From a virus, in the IMG/VR virus record IMGVR_UViG_3300032516_000071, positions 1 through 39,129 of that record: 39,129 nt of DNA, one strand, 5' to 3'. How positions within the stretch are numbered: the stretch's first letter is position 1; each line of letters begins with the position of its first letter. Below the pieces are notes generated by a model. The model searched no databases and was not told where the DNA came from. It was given only the letters and a program-made list of their open reading frames with translations. Both the position numbers and the translations under genes were made by a program. Shown in pieces: positions 31,472 through 37,466 of the stretch.

Positions 31472-31921
31472 ATGAAAGAGCCAGAATGGTATTCACCCCA
31501 TGCCGTAACTCGCTTCACAAAAGAGCAAGTGCGTTGGTTGATTCCTATGCTGCCGATGCTACGGTCCGGGGAGTATCCACCAAAGCCCGGGGATAGTGGC
31601 TATATCAATCAGCCCGGGTCCAGCCAGCCAGCATACAGAGCTGGGGCTAAATGGGAAACACCTGCCGGGATAGCCGCGGAACTTGACCTGAGAATTCAGA
31701 GAGCCGGGGTGGCTGGCTTGATGATGGAGTTCCTCTATGCCTTTGAGCCAGCCGATGAGTTGTTCGTTATCGAGCACATGGCACAGTGCCTTAATCTTGA
31801 AACGAAAGAAGTAGCACAGCGTATCCGTAATGCTCTATACTATGTATCGGGGCAGAATCGTAAGAGTGTATCGTATAGCCAGTATGTCAAAGATGGCCAC
31901 CAATACTTGAGGTTAAGATGA
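31472..31921 (+). CDS. Hypothetical 149-residue helical protein
   Basis: Behind GGGAAGGTAGA. Residues 15-45 form an amphipathic helix followed by a Gly/Pro-rich loop (MLRSGEYPPKPGDSGYINQP). Residues about 70-145 are helical and look helix-turn-helix-like (ECMA-style positions are absent; visible is LNLETKEVAQRIRNALYYVS), as in phage late-transcription regulators of the RinA/ArpU kind, though I cannot confirm the family. It is the last gene before the first copy of the long direct repeat. Confidence 0.6.
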   Translation: MKEPEWYSPHAVTRFTKEQVRWLIPMLPMLRSGEYPPKPGDSGYINQPGSSQPAYRAGAKWETPAGIAAELDLRIQRAGVAGLMMEFLYAFEPADELFVIEHMAQCLNLETKEVAQRIRNALYYVSGQNRKSVSYSQYVKDGHQYLRLR

Positions 31922-31924
31922 GTT

Positions 31925-31980
31925 ATGAACCTATCCCCATAGAAAGGATAAGGGGTTGAAGTGATGGAGTTTAAGGAGAT
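31925..31980 (+). repeat. Long direct repeat, copy 1
   Basis: A 56-base block beginning ATGAACCTATCCCCATAG and ending TTTAAGGAGAT. It matches 32774-32831 with only a 2-base length difference and about one substitution. Here the frame that starts the methyltransferase stump in copy 2 (ATGGAGTTTAAGGAG) runs into a stop after seven codons, and its AAGGAGAT now serves as ribosome binding site for the gene at 31984. Confidence 0.9.
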
Positions 31981-31983
31981 AAT

Positions 31984-32388
31984 ATGAGCGATTGGCTTAC
32001 TGAAGATAAGCTCTATTACATTTACACAGAATATAACCCCTTTTGGATTTACATGGGCTGGTGGTTATATGCGATACCGACAGACACTATGACCGATGAA
32101 AGAGACATGGAGAAGTGGGAGCAAGCTACTTGGTTACATTATGATTGGCGATTAGAAGCATTGTTTGAAGGGCTAAAATTAGATATTCCGCATAGTTACC
32201 GTTATAACTCTTACGACTATTGCCCTCTCTTTATGAGAAAATATCCTGCTGGTTTGGTCTGCCAAGTTAAAGGTGATGGCAGAGAATTTATACCACAACA
32301 ATCAGAATCAATTGGAGACTACCTTCGGATAGTTCGCCAAAGGCAACTAAACCATATCGCCAAAGCTCAAGAGGAAAAGGAGGAATAG
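31984..32388 (+). CDS. Hypothetical aromatic-rich protein between the direct repeats
   Basis: A 134-residue protein whose ribosome binding site (AAGGAGAT) is supplied by repeat copy 1. It is rich in Trp and Tyr (TEYNPFWIYMGWWLYAIPTD; DKLYYIYT) and ends in a charged helix (HIAKAQEEKEE). Despite the aromatic N-terminus there is no clear membrane span. No family recognised. It and the next gene form a two-gene unit bounded by the repeats. Confidence 0.6.
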   Translation: MSDWLTEDKLYYIYTEYNPFWIYMGWWLYAIPTDTMTDERDMEKWEQATWLHYDWRLEALFEGLKLDIPHSYRYNSYDYCPLFMRKYPAGLVCQVKGDGREFIPQQSESIGDYLRIVRQRQLNHIAKAQEEKEE

Positions 32389-32392
32389 AGCT

Positions 32393-32791
32393 ATGCCCAG
32401 AGATGCAAACGGCTTGAAGAAACAAACTTGTAAGACTTGTCGGCGACCACTAGAACCTGTCAGACACCAATGGGCAGCGGGCCCAGTATGCTACGCCTGC
32501 TTTTGGGCAGCCAAGTTTTATTATGAAAACGGCTACAACGAATATGCCGACATACCGAAGGAGTTCGCCGATATGCTCGGTGACTTATTCCGCAAGACAG
32601 GATACCTCTATCCTGATGATTTAATTGAGGCATTTAGAACCAAGCCGTTCCGTAAGGCTAGCGTTATGCTAAGGCGATGGTGGTCTCCTAAATACCATGT
32701 TGAAGATGAACTAGATTTAGCAGAGGGAACCGAGGTATCTCTAAGCAATAATGATGTTCTATCTCAAAGCGTAATGAACCTATCCCCATAG
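32393..32791 (+). CDS. Zinc-ribbon protein with a recombined C-terminus
   Basis: A 132-residue protein behind AAAGGAGGAATAGAGCT. Residues 13-36 carry CKTCRRPLEPVRHQW and CYACFW, a four-Cys zinc ribbon. The middle is helical (DIPKEFADMLGDLFRKTGYL). The final residues MNLSP are encoded by repeat copy 2, so the natural 3' end of the gene was probably replaced when the repeat formed. Function unknown. Confidence 0.62.
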   Translation: MPRDANGLKKQTCKTCRRPLEPVRHQWAAGPVCYACFWAAKFYYENGYNEYADIPKEFADMLGDLFRKTGYLYPDDLIEAFRTKPFRKASVMLRRWWSPKYHVEDELDLAEGTEVSLSNNDVLSQSVMNLSP

Positions 32792-32831
32792 AAAGAATAT
32801 AAGGGGTTGAAGTGATGGAGTTTAAGGAGAT
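32774..32831 (+). repeat. Long direct repeat, copy 2
   Basis: The 58-base partner of 31925-31980. It spans the last codons of the zinc-ribbon gene and the first five codons of the methyltransferase stump. The distance between copies is about 849 bp and they enclose exactly two genes. Confidence 0.9.
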
Positions 32832-32886
32832 GAAGCCACGATTATTAGATTTATTCTGTGGTGCTGGTGGGGCAAGTATCTACTGA
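32815..32886 (+). pseudogene. N-terminal stump of a cytosine-5 DNA methyltransferase
   Basis: MEFKEMKPRLLDLFCGAGGA then three residues and a stop at 32884-32886. LLDLFCGAGGAS is the S-adenosylmethionine-binding motif I of C5 cytosine methyltransferases, enzymes of about 300-400 residues. Everything after motif I is missing: the frame is cut just where the family continues with GY. The catalytic Pro-Cys loop and target-recognition region are not found anywhere in the window. The stump follows the direct repeat and is followed by the hairpin between the convergent operons, pointing to a deletion. Confidence 0.85.
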
Positions 32887-32904
32887 AGGCGATAGAGCAT
32901 AAAT

Positions 32905-32952
32905 AGAGAAGCCGAGTGTGATTGACAGGGAATCAAATCACCCGGCTTCTCT
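32905..32952. terminator. Hairpin between convergent operons, likely bidirectional terminator
   Basis: AGAGAAGCCG (32905-32914) and CGGCTTCTCT (32943-32952) form a perfect 10-bp outer stem. Inner GTG/CAC and GATT/AATC pairs extend it. It lies between the end of the rightward early operon and the end of the leftward ArdC operon, the place for a shared terminator. T-runs are weak on both sides, so efficiency is uncertain. Confidence 0.7.
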
Positions 32953-32988
32953 TACTAGGCTAGAATTCAATCCTGTGCGTTCTCTCAC

Positions 32989-33225
32989 TCACCCGGCCAT
33001 CTTATTATAGCTATATTTGCCCTTGATATTGGCGGCAAAGAATCCACCCTTTGAGCCAGCGTCAAGGAACTCCTGGACCACATCGGTCGGCACATTATGA
33101 TAGGTATACTCGGCTCCAGAGTTGAACCTCACGAACAGGTCGCACTTCATGTCGGAATCGTAAGTCTTATAGCCAATAGCTGCGATGTTAGACGATACCA
33201 CTGATTGCCACTTACCCTCAAACAT
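32989..33225 (-). CDS. KTSC domain protein
   Basis: A 78-residue protein matching the KTSC domain pattern: SSNIAAIGYKTYDSDMKCDL, FVRFNSGAEYTYHNVP, and a C-terminal FFAANIKGKYSYNKM. The family is a small fold related to a C-terminal region of lysyl-tRNA synthetase-like proteins and is common in phages and plasmids. The biochemical role is not established. It is the last gene of the leftward accessory operon. Confidence 0.82.
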   Translation of the reverse strand: MFEGKWQSVVSSNIAAIGYKTYDSDMKCDLFVRFNSGAEYTYHNVPTDVVQEFLDAGSKGGFFAANIKGKYSYNKMAG

Positions 33226-33228
33226 TAT

Positions 33229-33426
33229 TCACCCCCTTTCCGCTCCTGATGCTGATTCTACCCAGAAACTTTTCATATTGTCGGCTATCTCCAAGTCCTC
33301 TGCGTGTTCGTTCCTTACCATCTCCCTGATTTCCTCGGCTGTTTTATACAAGTCAAGGTCATCCGGGTTAGAGGCTATCTCTTCCAGTATTGAAACGAGT
33401 TTATCCATATCAATTCTGATAGTCAT
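33229..33426 (-). CDS. Hypothetical 65-residue acidic protein
   Basis: Starts at 33426 behind GAAAGGAGAAGGCCTAA and ends just before the KTSC gene. The product is acidic and helical (MTIRIDMDKLVSILEEIASN; TAEEIREMVRNEHAEDLEIA). Its start lies inside the gene upstream (33410-33580), with overlapping reading frames, which suggests coupled translation. No family recognised. Small acidic helical proteins in antirestriction operons can be DNA mimics, but nothing specific shows that here. Confidence 0.6.
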   Translation of the reverse strand: MTIRIDMDKLVSILEEIASNPDDLDLYKTAEEIREMVRNEHAEDLEIADNMKSFWVESASGAERG

Positions 33427-33580
33427 TTAGGCCTTCTCCTTTCTTTAGTCCTTCCCATTCTTCATCTAGTTCTTCATAGATGGGCTCGCCCATAAGCCGA
33501 TACCATTCCTTGATGATGGGTATAATCTTCTCCAGTTCAAACCCCGGATAGACTTTTATTTTGGCTGGATGTGCTTTCAT
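33410..33580 (-). CDS. Hypothetical 56-residue protein
   Basis: Reading leftward from ATG 33580, behind AAAAAGGAGGGTGAAAGAA, a strong site. The product starts MKAHPAKIKVYPGFELEKII and continues with KEWYRLMGEPIYEELDEEWE, helical and acidic near the end. It overlaps the start of the next gene in the operon by 17 bases. No family recognised. Confidence 0.62.
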   Translation of the reverse strand: MKAHPAKIKVYPGFELEKIIPIIKEWYRLMGEPIYEELDEEWEGLKKGEGLNDYQN

Positions 33581-33597
33581 TTCTTTCACCCTCCTTT

Positions 33598-33861
33598 TTA
33601 GAATAGTCTTTGCTGTCTGATTACCGGCTCCTCATATACCGGTTGCTCTATTACTAGCTGAGTAGTTTTTTGATGGGCCATGTGGTCGAAGCATGGAAGA
33701 GGAGTAGCCCTGCCTAGCAATTCCCAACCCAGCCGCTGGTAGTAGCTTTCATAGGTGGCTATATCGGTCTGGATTACTAGGCCGTCGGGACCGTCAAAGC
33801 AGCAGTATATCTGCCGGCAGATTGTGTCGAGTTGCTTATACCATTTTCGCATAGTGGTCAA
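33598..33861 (-). CDS. Hypothetical 87-residue protein
   Basis: Overlaps its upstream neighbour by four bases. The product (WYKQLDTICRQIYCCFDGPD; YQRLGWELLGRATPLPCFDH) looks globular with three Cys and two His but no clear zinc pattern, and ends in a hydrophobic-polar tail (LVIEQPVYEEPVIRQQRLF). No family recognised. Part of the leftward accessory operon. Confidence 0.62.
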   Translation of the reverse strand: MTTMRKWYKQLDTICRQIYCCFDGPDGLVIQTDIATYESYYQRLGWELLGRATPLPCFDHMAHQKTTQLVIEQPVYEEPVIRQQRLF

Positions 33862-34262
33862 CCTCTAAGGGTTAGCTTTGGTGCTGTCGGATAATACTGC
33901 CTGACAATATCAGCACATTGACTTTGAGTGGCATGGGCAGCATGGACCGCAGTATAGGCAGCATAGGCCGCAGCATAGACCGCATAGACCGCATCATCGA
34001 CAGCATCGACAGCAGTTCGTAAATCAGATAGAGATATACCTGGGTCGCCGTTAGCCCAAGCCTCGGCCATCTCTATCGCCTTTAGTGGTCTGGTGTCGTC
34101 TTTAGTTACATAGGATAGTGTGCCAACTAGCCAGAGCATCCAGTCGCCCCTCTCACAGACTTGCCAAGCGTCATTGAGTGTCTTATACTTACCTTCTTCT
34201 AACCAAGCTATAGCCTCCTGGCATGCCTTGAGTCCCTTTAGTTCTGTGATGTAACTTTCCAT
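33858..34262 (-). CDS. Imm5-like alanine-repeat protein, paralogue 1
   Basis: A 134-residue protein. The pattern DWMLWLVGT, then RPLKAIEMAEAWANG, followed by an Ala/Tyr repeat tail (DDAVYAVYAAAYAAYTAVHA) and a closing QYYPTAPKL resembles small 'putative immunity protein' (Imm5-like) sequences. A related protein is encoded nearby (34453-34995). The DNA of the repeat is made of short GCN-rich units. These families are known mainly from toxin-immunity loci; a role in this phage is not shown. Behind GAGGAGGAAACA. Confidence 0.6.
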   Translation of the reverse strand: MESYITELKGLKACQEAIAWLEEGKYKTLNDAWQVCERGDWMLWLVGTLSYVTKDDTRPLKAIEMAEAWANGDPGISLSDLRTAVDAVDDAVYAVYAAAYAAYTAVHAAHATQSQCADIVRQYYPTAPKLTLRG

Positions 34263-34284
34263 TGTTTCCTCCTCTTGCCCTAGT

Positions 34285-34410
34285 CTATGACTTGCGGGAA
34301 TAATTATATTTTCTAAGACACTCCGGGCATATTCCGTGAGTTATTGATTTATCTTCCAATGGTGGTTTCTCTCCCATATCTTTCTTGCACCAGGCACAAA
34401 CACGTCTCAT
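34285..34410 (-). CDS. 41-residue zinc-ribbon protein A
   Basis: From ATG 34410, behind GGGAGGTAAGGGTAA. CAWCKKDMGEKPPLED, then HGICPECLRKYNY, two C-x2-C knuckles in a compact zinc ribbon of a kind widespread in phages and signalling proteins. The last codons (RKS) and at least the next 20 bases after the stop are shared with the mini gene at 36271-36450, as part of a mosaic pattern. Function unknown. Confidence 0.65.
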   Translation of the reverse strand: MRRVCAWCKKDMGEKPPLEDKSITHGICPECLRKYNYSRKS

Positions 34411-34452
34411 TTACCCTTACCTCCCTTTCTTGCCCTGGTCTCTTAATGGGAA

Positions 34453-34995
34453 CTAATGGCTAACTATTCCTTTCATCATTTCCAATAATCTCTCTTTTTG
34501 CCATTCTTGTTCAGCAGCCCCAGCAGCATCCCAAGCAGCAGCAAGGGCAGCAAGGGCAGCATCACTAGCAGCAGCCCAAGCAGCAGCCCAAGCAGCAGCC
34601 CCAGCAGCATCCCCAGCAGCATCCCCAGCAGCAGCCCCAGCAGCATCCCAAGCAGCAGCCAATTCGTCTTGAGTGGCTTGTCTATTGGCAAACTTACGAG
34701 CCATTTCTATTGCCCGACGAGGGCGTTTATCATTGGGATATTGTTTCTCATAGAGTGGCAATACCCTTTCGGCGCAGTCACAGGCAAATAGCCTGATTTC
34801 TCTATCTGCAGACTCAGTAACAATCTGGAGACACCATAAGGCATCGTTAAGTCCACAGACCTCAAGGACTTCATCAAGCCCGAACGGAGTATCTTTACCC
34901 CATTTCCTTAATCCCCCCTTGTGTTTGGCAAACTTCTTGTAGCTCTCGATACAAGCCTCTGCCGTTTTTGCTTTCCTGAATGTAGTATGTAACAT
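34453..34995 (-). CDS. Imm5-like alanine-repeat protein, paralogue 2
   Basis: A 180-residue protein. LRKWGKDTPFGLDEVLEVCG, LNDALWCLQIV, ACDCAERVLPLYEKQYPNDK and RPRRAIEMARKFANRQATQD are followed by a long run of WDAAGAAAGDAAG-type units (about residues 112-163) and a helical end (EWQKERLLEMMKG). The shared core with 33858-34262 is RPxxAIEMAxxxAN after a Trp/Leu block. In known proteins of this family the order Cys-Ala-Glu, Pro-Asn-Asp and Arg-Pro is typical. The repeat section probably changes length easily. Starts behind GGAGGTAAGAA. Confidence 0.65.
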   Translation of the reverse strand: MLHTTFRKAKTAEACIESYKKFAKHKGGLRKWGKDTPFGLDEVLEVCGLNDALWCLQIVTESADREIRLFACDCAERVLPLYEKQYPNDKRPRRAIEMARKFANRQATQDELAAAWDAAGAAAGDAAGDAAGAAAWAAAWAAASDAALAALAAAWDAAGAAEQEWQKERLLEMMKGIVSH

Positions 34996-35025
34996 TTCTT
35001 ACCTCCTATTTATTCTCCCTCATAA

Positions 35026-35175
35026 TCATGATGACTTGCGGGCTAGTTCCTGTGCCTCTTTTACTTTCTGGTAACAGTTATCACAAAAATCTCTAAACTT
35101 CTCTACTCCTCTAGTTATAACTGGAACTCTCCAAGCGTGTTTAATATCCTTTTTCTTACAATTCCAGCACTTCAT
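35026..35175 (-). CDS. 49-residue zinc-ribbon protein B
   Basis: Starts at ATG 35175, overlapping the stop of the pentapeptide gene (ATGA), behind AAGGAGATAAACAA. CWNCKKKDIKHAWR and CDNCYQKV form a four-Cys zinc ribbon. The C-terminus KEAQELARKS is identical in sequence, and its coding DNA nearly so, to the end of the mini gene at 36271-36450. The domain in front is different, so two distinct zinc modules share one tail. Confidence 0.68.
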   Translation of the reverse strand: MKCWNCKKKDIKHAWRVPVITRGVEKFRDFCDNCYQKVKEAQELARKSS

Positions 35176-35855
35176 TTGTTTATCTCCTTCCAGTATTCTT
35201 GCCATTCCGCAAAGCCTGCCTCAGCCAGCACCTCAAAGATATGGGGCATGACATCAGAGAACCGCTTTTTAATCGCGTTCCAGCAGAGTCTTTTGATTGT
35301 GATTTGAGCAATGGCACTCCATTCAGTATCTAAAAATACTGACACCGCCTGCCGCCTTACAACTTCCTGAAATATATCATGCAACTCTCGGTAGTTTTTG
35401 CTGCCAATCAGGTCGCTGCAACTCAGGTTGCTGCCAATCAGGTCGCTGTAACGCAGGTCGCTGTAACTCAGGTTGCCGTAACTCAGGTTGCCGTAACTCA
35501 GGTTGCCGTAACGCAGGTTGCTGCAACTCAGGTCGCTGTAACTCAGGTTGCTGTAACGCAGGTCGCTGCAACTCAGGTTGCTGTAACGCAGGTCGCTGCA
35601 ACTCAGGTCGCTGCCACTCAGGTTGCTGCCAATCAGGTCGCTGTAACTCAGGTCGCTGCCACTCAGGTTGCTGTAACTCAGGTCGCTGTAACTCAGGTCG
35701 CTGCCAATCAGGTTGCTGTAACTCAGGTCGCTGTAACTCAGGTCGCTGTAACGCAGGTCGCTGCCACGATTTTTCTCAAGGCACTCCTTTATTGACTTGT
35801 AATCCCCACTAATAATGATTTGAGATGTCCACCTGTTTTTGATTTCGATGTGCAT
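35172..35855 (-). CDS. Pentapeptide-repeat protein
   Basis: A 227-residue protein. Residues 30-153 are about 24 consecutive five-residue units of the type S[D/N]LxY/xG/xC (for example SDLSYSDLSYSNLIGSDL), the pattern of a right-handed quadrilateral beta-helix. Ser replaces the usual Ala at the position two before the central Leu. Some members (Qnr, MfpA) mimic DNA and protect gyrase, others act in stress or toxin roles; the function here is unknown. Residues 155-227 are a helical C-terminal domain (LHDIFQEVVRRQAVSVFLDT). Preceded by TAAGGAGACAAAA. The DNA is a 15-bp tandem repeat. Confidence 0.9.
   Translation of the reverse strand: MHIEIKNRWTSQIIISGDYKSIKECLEKNRGSDLRYSDLSYSDLSYSNLIGSDLSYSDLSYSNLSGSDLSYSDLIGSNLSGSDLSCSDLRYSNLSCSDLRYSNLSYSDLSCSNLRYGNLSYGNLSYGNLSYSDLRYSDLIGSNLSCSDLIGSKNYRELHDIFQEVVRRQAVSVFLDTEWSAIAQITIKRLCWNAIKKRFSDVMPHIFEVLAEAGFAEWQEYWKEINK
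35400..35767 (-). repeat. 15-bp tandem repeat array encoding the pentapeptides
   Basis: About 24 near-identical units such as CTGTAACTCAGGTCG, read on the opposite strand as S-D/N-L-x-x. Variation is limited to a few positions (CTGTAAC, CTGCAAC, CTGCCAA, CTGCCAC and GTCG/GTTG). The unit length preserves the frame, so copies can be gained or lost without a frameshift. Confidence 0.95.
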
Positions 35856-35885
35856 TTTTGTCTCCTTAGTTTATTATGGGGCTAA

Positions 35886-36245
35886 CTAATCCCACCAGAT
35901 TCTAACTAAACCATCAGGCTGTATATCGCCTTCATCAGCGTTTAATGCGACTATCATATGGTGTGGTAGGTCAGTTTTGATATACAGACACACTGAGCCT
36001 TTGCGAGCCACATATACCTCGGCTTCAGGGTCTACTGTGAGAATTGTATCAGTTACATTGATTGGCTCAAAGTCGTTATAGCCTTCACCGGTGGCTTTTA
36101 ATGCCTCACGTAACTTGTCTCCACTAACTGGTATTTCCGCTACCCAGTCAAGATTACGGATATGCTTCGTTTCATCAAAACTCTTGCCGTCATCCTGATT
36201 GTCAGCGTATGCCCTCTTAATCTCTGCTAATAAATCGTATGACAT
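35886..36245 (-). CDS. Hypothetical 119-residue acidic protein
   Basis: Starts at 36245 behind AAGAAGGAGAGAGACT. The product is acidic (MSYDLLAEIKRAYADNQDDG; ILTVDPEAEVYVARKGSVCL) with a beta-rich second half ending DGLVRIWWD. The net negative charge would fit an antirestriction or DNA-mimic role beside ArdC, but I see no known signature, so it stays hypothetical. Confidence 0.62.
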   Translation of the reverse strand: MSYDLLAEIKRAYADNQDDGKSFDETKHIRNLDWVAEIPVSGDKLREALKATGEGYNDFEPINVTDTILTVDPEAEVYVARKGSVCLYIKTDLPHHMIVALNADEGDIQPDGLVRIWWD

Positions 36246-36270
36246 AGTCTCTCTCCTTCTTTGCCCTAGT

Positions 36271-36450
36271 CTATGACTTGCGGGCTAGTTCCTGTGCCTC
36301 TTTTATTTCCTTATTCATTTCAGCTTTTAGAAGTTGCCCTCGCTGGCATTGTGCCTCGGTGTGCTTTGTCTCTGTGTGGTGGTCGTCAAGGCAGCAATAG
36401 CCAATCATATTGACGAAGATACACTGTTTGTCGCACTTAGTTATAATCAT
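36271..36450 (-). CDS. 59-residue cysteine-rich protein C
   Basis: From ATG 36450, behind GGAGGCAAGGCA. Cys at 6, 10, 19, 20 and 35 plus several His (CCLDDHHTETKHTEAQC) suggest a zinc-binding module. The C-terminus KEAQELARKS matches the 49-residue protein at 35026, and the sequence after the stop matches that after 34285. It is the second gene of the operon, just after ardC. Confidence 0.62.
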   Translation of the reverse strand: MIITKCDKQCIFVNMIGYCCLDDHHTETKHTEAQCQRGQLLKAEMNKEIKEAQELARKS

Positions 36451-36462
36451 TGCCTTGCCTCC

Positions 36463-37293
36463 TTATACTACTACCAGCGCCGTTGTAAATTCCGGTGCCG
36501 GTGCCGGTGCTTTCTCAATAGTCCTAACTATTCTTTCCGCCGTCTTGATGATACGGCTTCCGCTATTGCCTAGCTTCTCGCGGTCGCCGTGCCATTGTCC
36601 AATGTAGAACTTGCTACGCTGGTTTTCAATGCCCAGGGTAGCACATACAATATAGCTGACTGCTTCCGCCTCGAGCTCCTGGTTATCCCTTCCGCCACGC
36701 TCTGAGTTATCCTTGTCCAGGTGTTTCAATTCACAATGAGCCAGTTCGTGAAAGTAAGTTGCGATGATGCTGGCCCGGTTACCCCGGTCGCAAAGAGTGA
36801 TTGTCTTCCCATCGGTCGAGCCGTTTTCTATACCATTAGAATAGGTAACCGGGTAGTCAAAGAGTCCGGCTATTTCGCCCAGGTTAAGGGCATCGCCGCC
36901 GGTCACTTTGTCTGAGTGTCCCAGTTCCAGGGGTTCGCCGTCTGTCTGACTTACATCAAAGACTGATACTGCCCGGAACCGTGTAACGATAACCTCTTCA
37001 TCTTCCCCGGTTTCGGTTTCTTTTGTCTTCTTAAAGAACATCGGCGCCAGTATTGATATACCGTGCTCGCCCTTCTTGACATATCGCTTTTTGTCAAGCC
37101 AAGTATGATAGCCGGCACATAGCGAGGCGTCTGGCTTCTGAAAGAATATCAGCAGCATATTGCCAAAACTGTAAGAATGGAAGCCATTACTCCATTGCTT
37201 TGAGAATAGGTCTAGTTTCTCTGTGTCTGTCACCACTTGGTTGGCCAGCTCCCCCATGTGCCGGGTAAGCTCCTGCGTCTTCGTGTTGTCCAT
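36463..37293 (-). CDS. ardC: ArdC-like antirestriction protein
   Basis: A 276-residue protein that is the first gene of the leftward operon. Residues 1-130 resemble the ArdC N-terminal single-strand-DNA-binding domain (FSKQWSNGFHSYSFGNMLLI; YHTWLDKKRYVKKGEHGISI). Residues 165-225 carry a metallopeptidase-like zinc site: HELAH (182-186) and a downstream Glu in NQELEAEAVSYIV (204-216). ArdC-type proteins coat incoming single-stranded DNA and protect it from host restriction after transfer. A GAAGGAGGAAAC site precedes ATG 37293. The promoter at 37342 contains the operator shared with the early operon. Confidence 0.85.
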   Translation of the reverse strand: MDNTKTQELTRHMGELANQVVTDTEKLDLFSKQWSNGFHSYSFGNMLLIFFQKPDASLCAGYHTWLDKKRYVKKGEHGISILAPMFFKKTKETETGEDEEVIVTRFRAVSVFDVSQTDGEPLELGHSDKVTGGDALNLGEIAGLFDYPVTYSNGIENGSTDGKTITLCDRGNRASIIATYFHELAHCELKHLDKDNSERGGRDNQELEAEAVSYIVCATLGIENQRSKFYIGQWHGDREKLGNSGSRIIKTAERIVRTIEKAPAPAPEFTTALVVV

Positions 37294-37341
37294 GTTTCCT
37301 CCTTCTTCTTCTATTCCCAGCTAACTAACTGGTTACTTGAG

Positions 37342-37370
37342 AGTGTATCACAAATGATACTCTTTGTCAA
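37342..37370 (-). promoter_or_regulatory. Promoter of the ArdC operon
   Basis: Reading leftward: TTGACA (37370-37365), a 17-bp spacer and TACACT (37347-37342). The mRNA would start about 42 bases before the ardC ATG. Of the 29 positions from -35 to -10, 25 match the early operon promoter at 23951. Confidence 0.88.
37345..37360. promoter_or_regulatory. Operator inside the ArdC promoter
   Basis: GTATCACAAATGATAC is a perfect inverted repeat of six bases (GTATCA/TGATAC) around a four-base centre. It overlaps the -10 box and the spacer, as does the matching box at 23961-23976. This is the best-formed copy of the presumed repressor site. Confidence 0.85.
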
Positions 37371-37436
37371 TAGGGTAACTAAAATATATTTTCCTACCCA
37401 CCTCTAGCCTCAACCTTGTGGGTATTCTTCCCGGAC

Positions 37437-37466
37437 TTGACAACTTCCCCTATCTGTGCTTATCAT
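37437..37466 (+). promoter_or_regulatory. Rightward promoter before the small-terminase-like gene
   Basis: TTGACA (37437-37442), an 18-bp spacer and TATCAT (37461-37466), divergent from the ArdC promoter about 70 bp away. It lacks the palindromic operator. The leader to 37685 is about 210 bases and can form hairpins (CCCGGGG/CCCCGGG at 37534-37560; CTGGTC/GACCAG at 37577-37595 followed by CTTTTAT), so readthrough may be controlled. Confidence 0.6.

Noticed and set aside
34476-34791. Leu- or Ser-rich frames on both strands over the alanine-repeat gene
   Set aside because: They come from the GCN/CAG-type repeat DNA of the Imm5-like gene, have no ribosome binding site and no sensible composition.
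34500-35770. CRISPR-like repetition
   Set aside because: The repeats are contiguous short coding units without unique spacers of constant length, so these are not CRISPR arrays. No cas gene is present.
35379-35795. Long rightward frame reading VAATQVAVTQ-type repeats, and a leftward frame in the third register (35377-35601)
   Set aside because: Both are shadows of the 15-bp array. The unit is a multiple of three without stops, so several frames stay open. Only the leftward S-D/N-L frame gives a known fold, a normal N- and C-terminal domain and a ribosome binding site.
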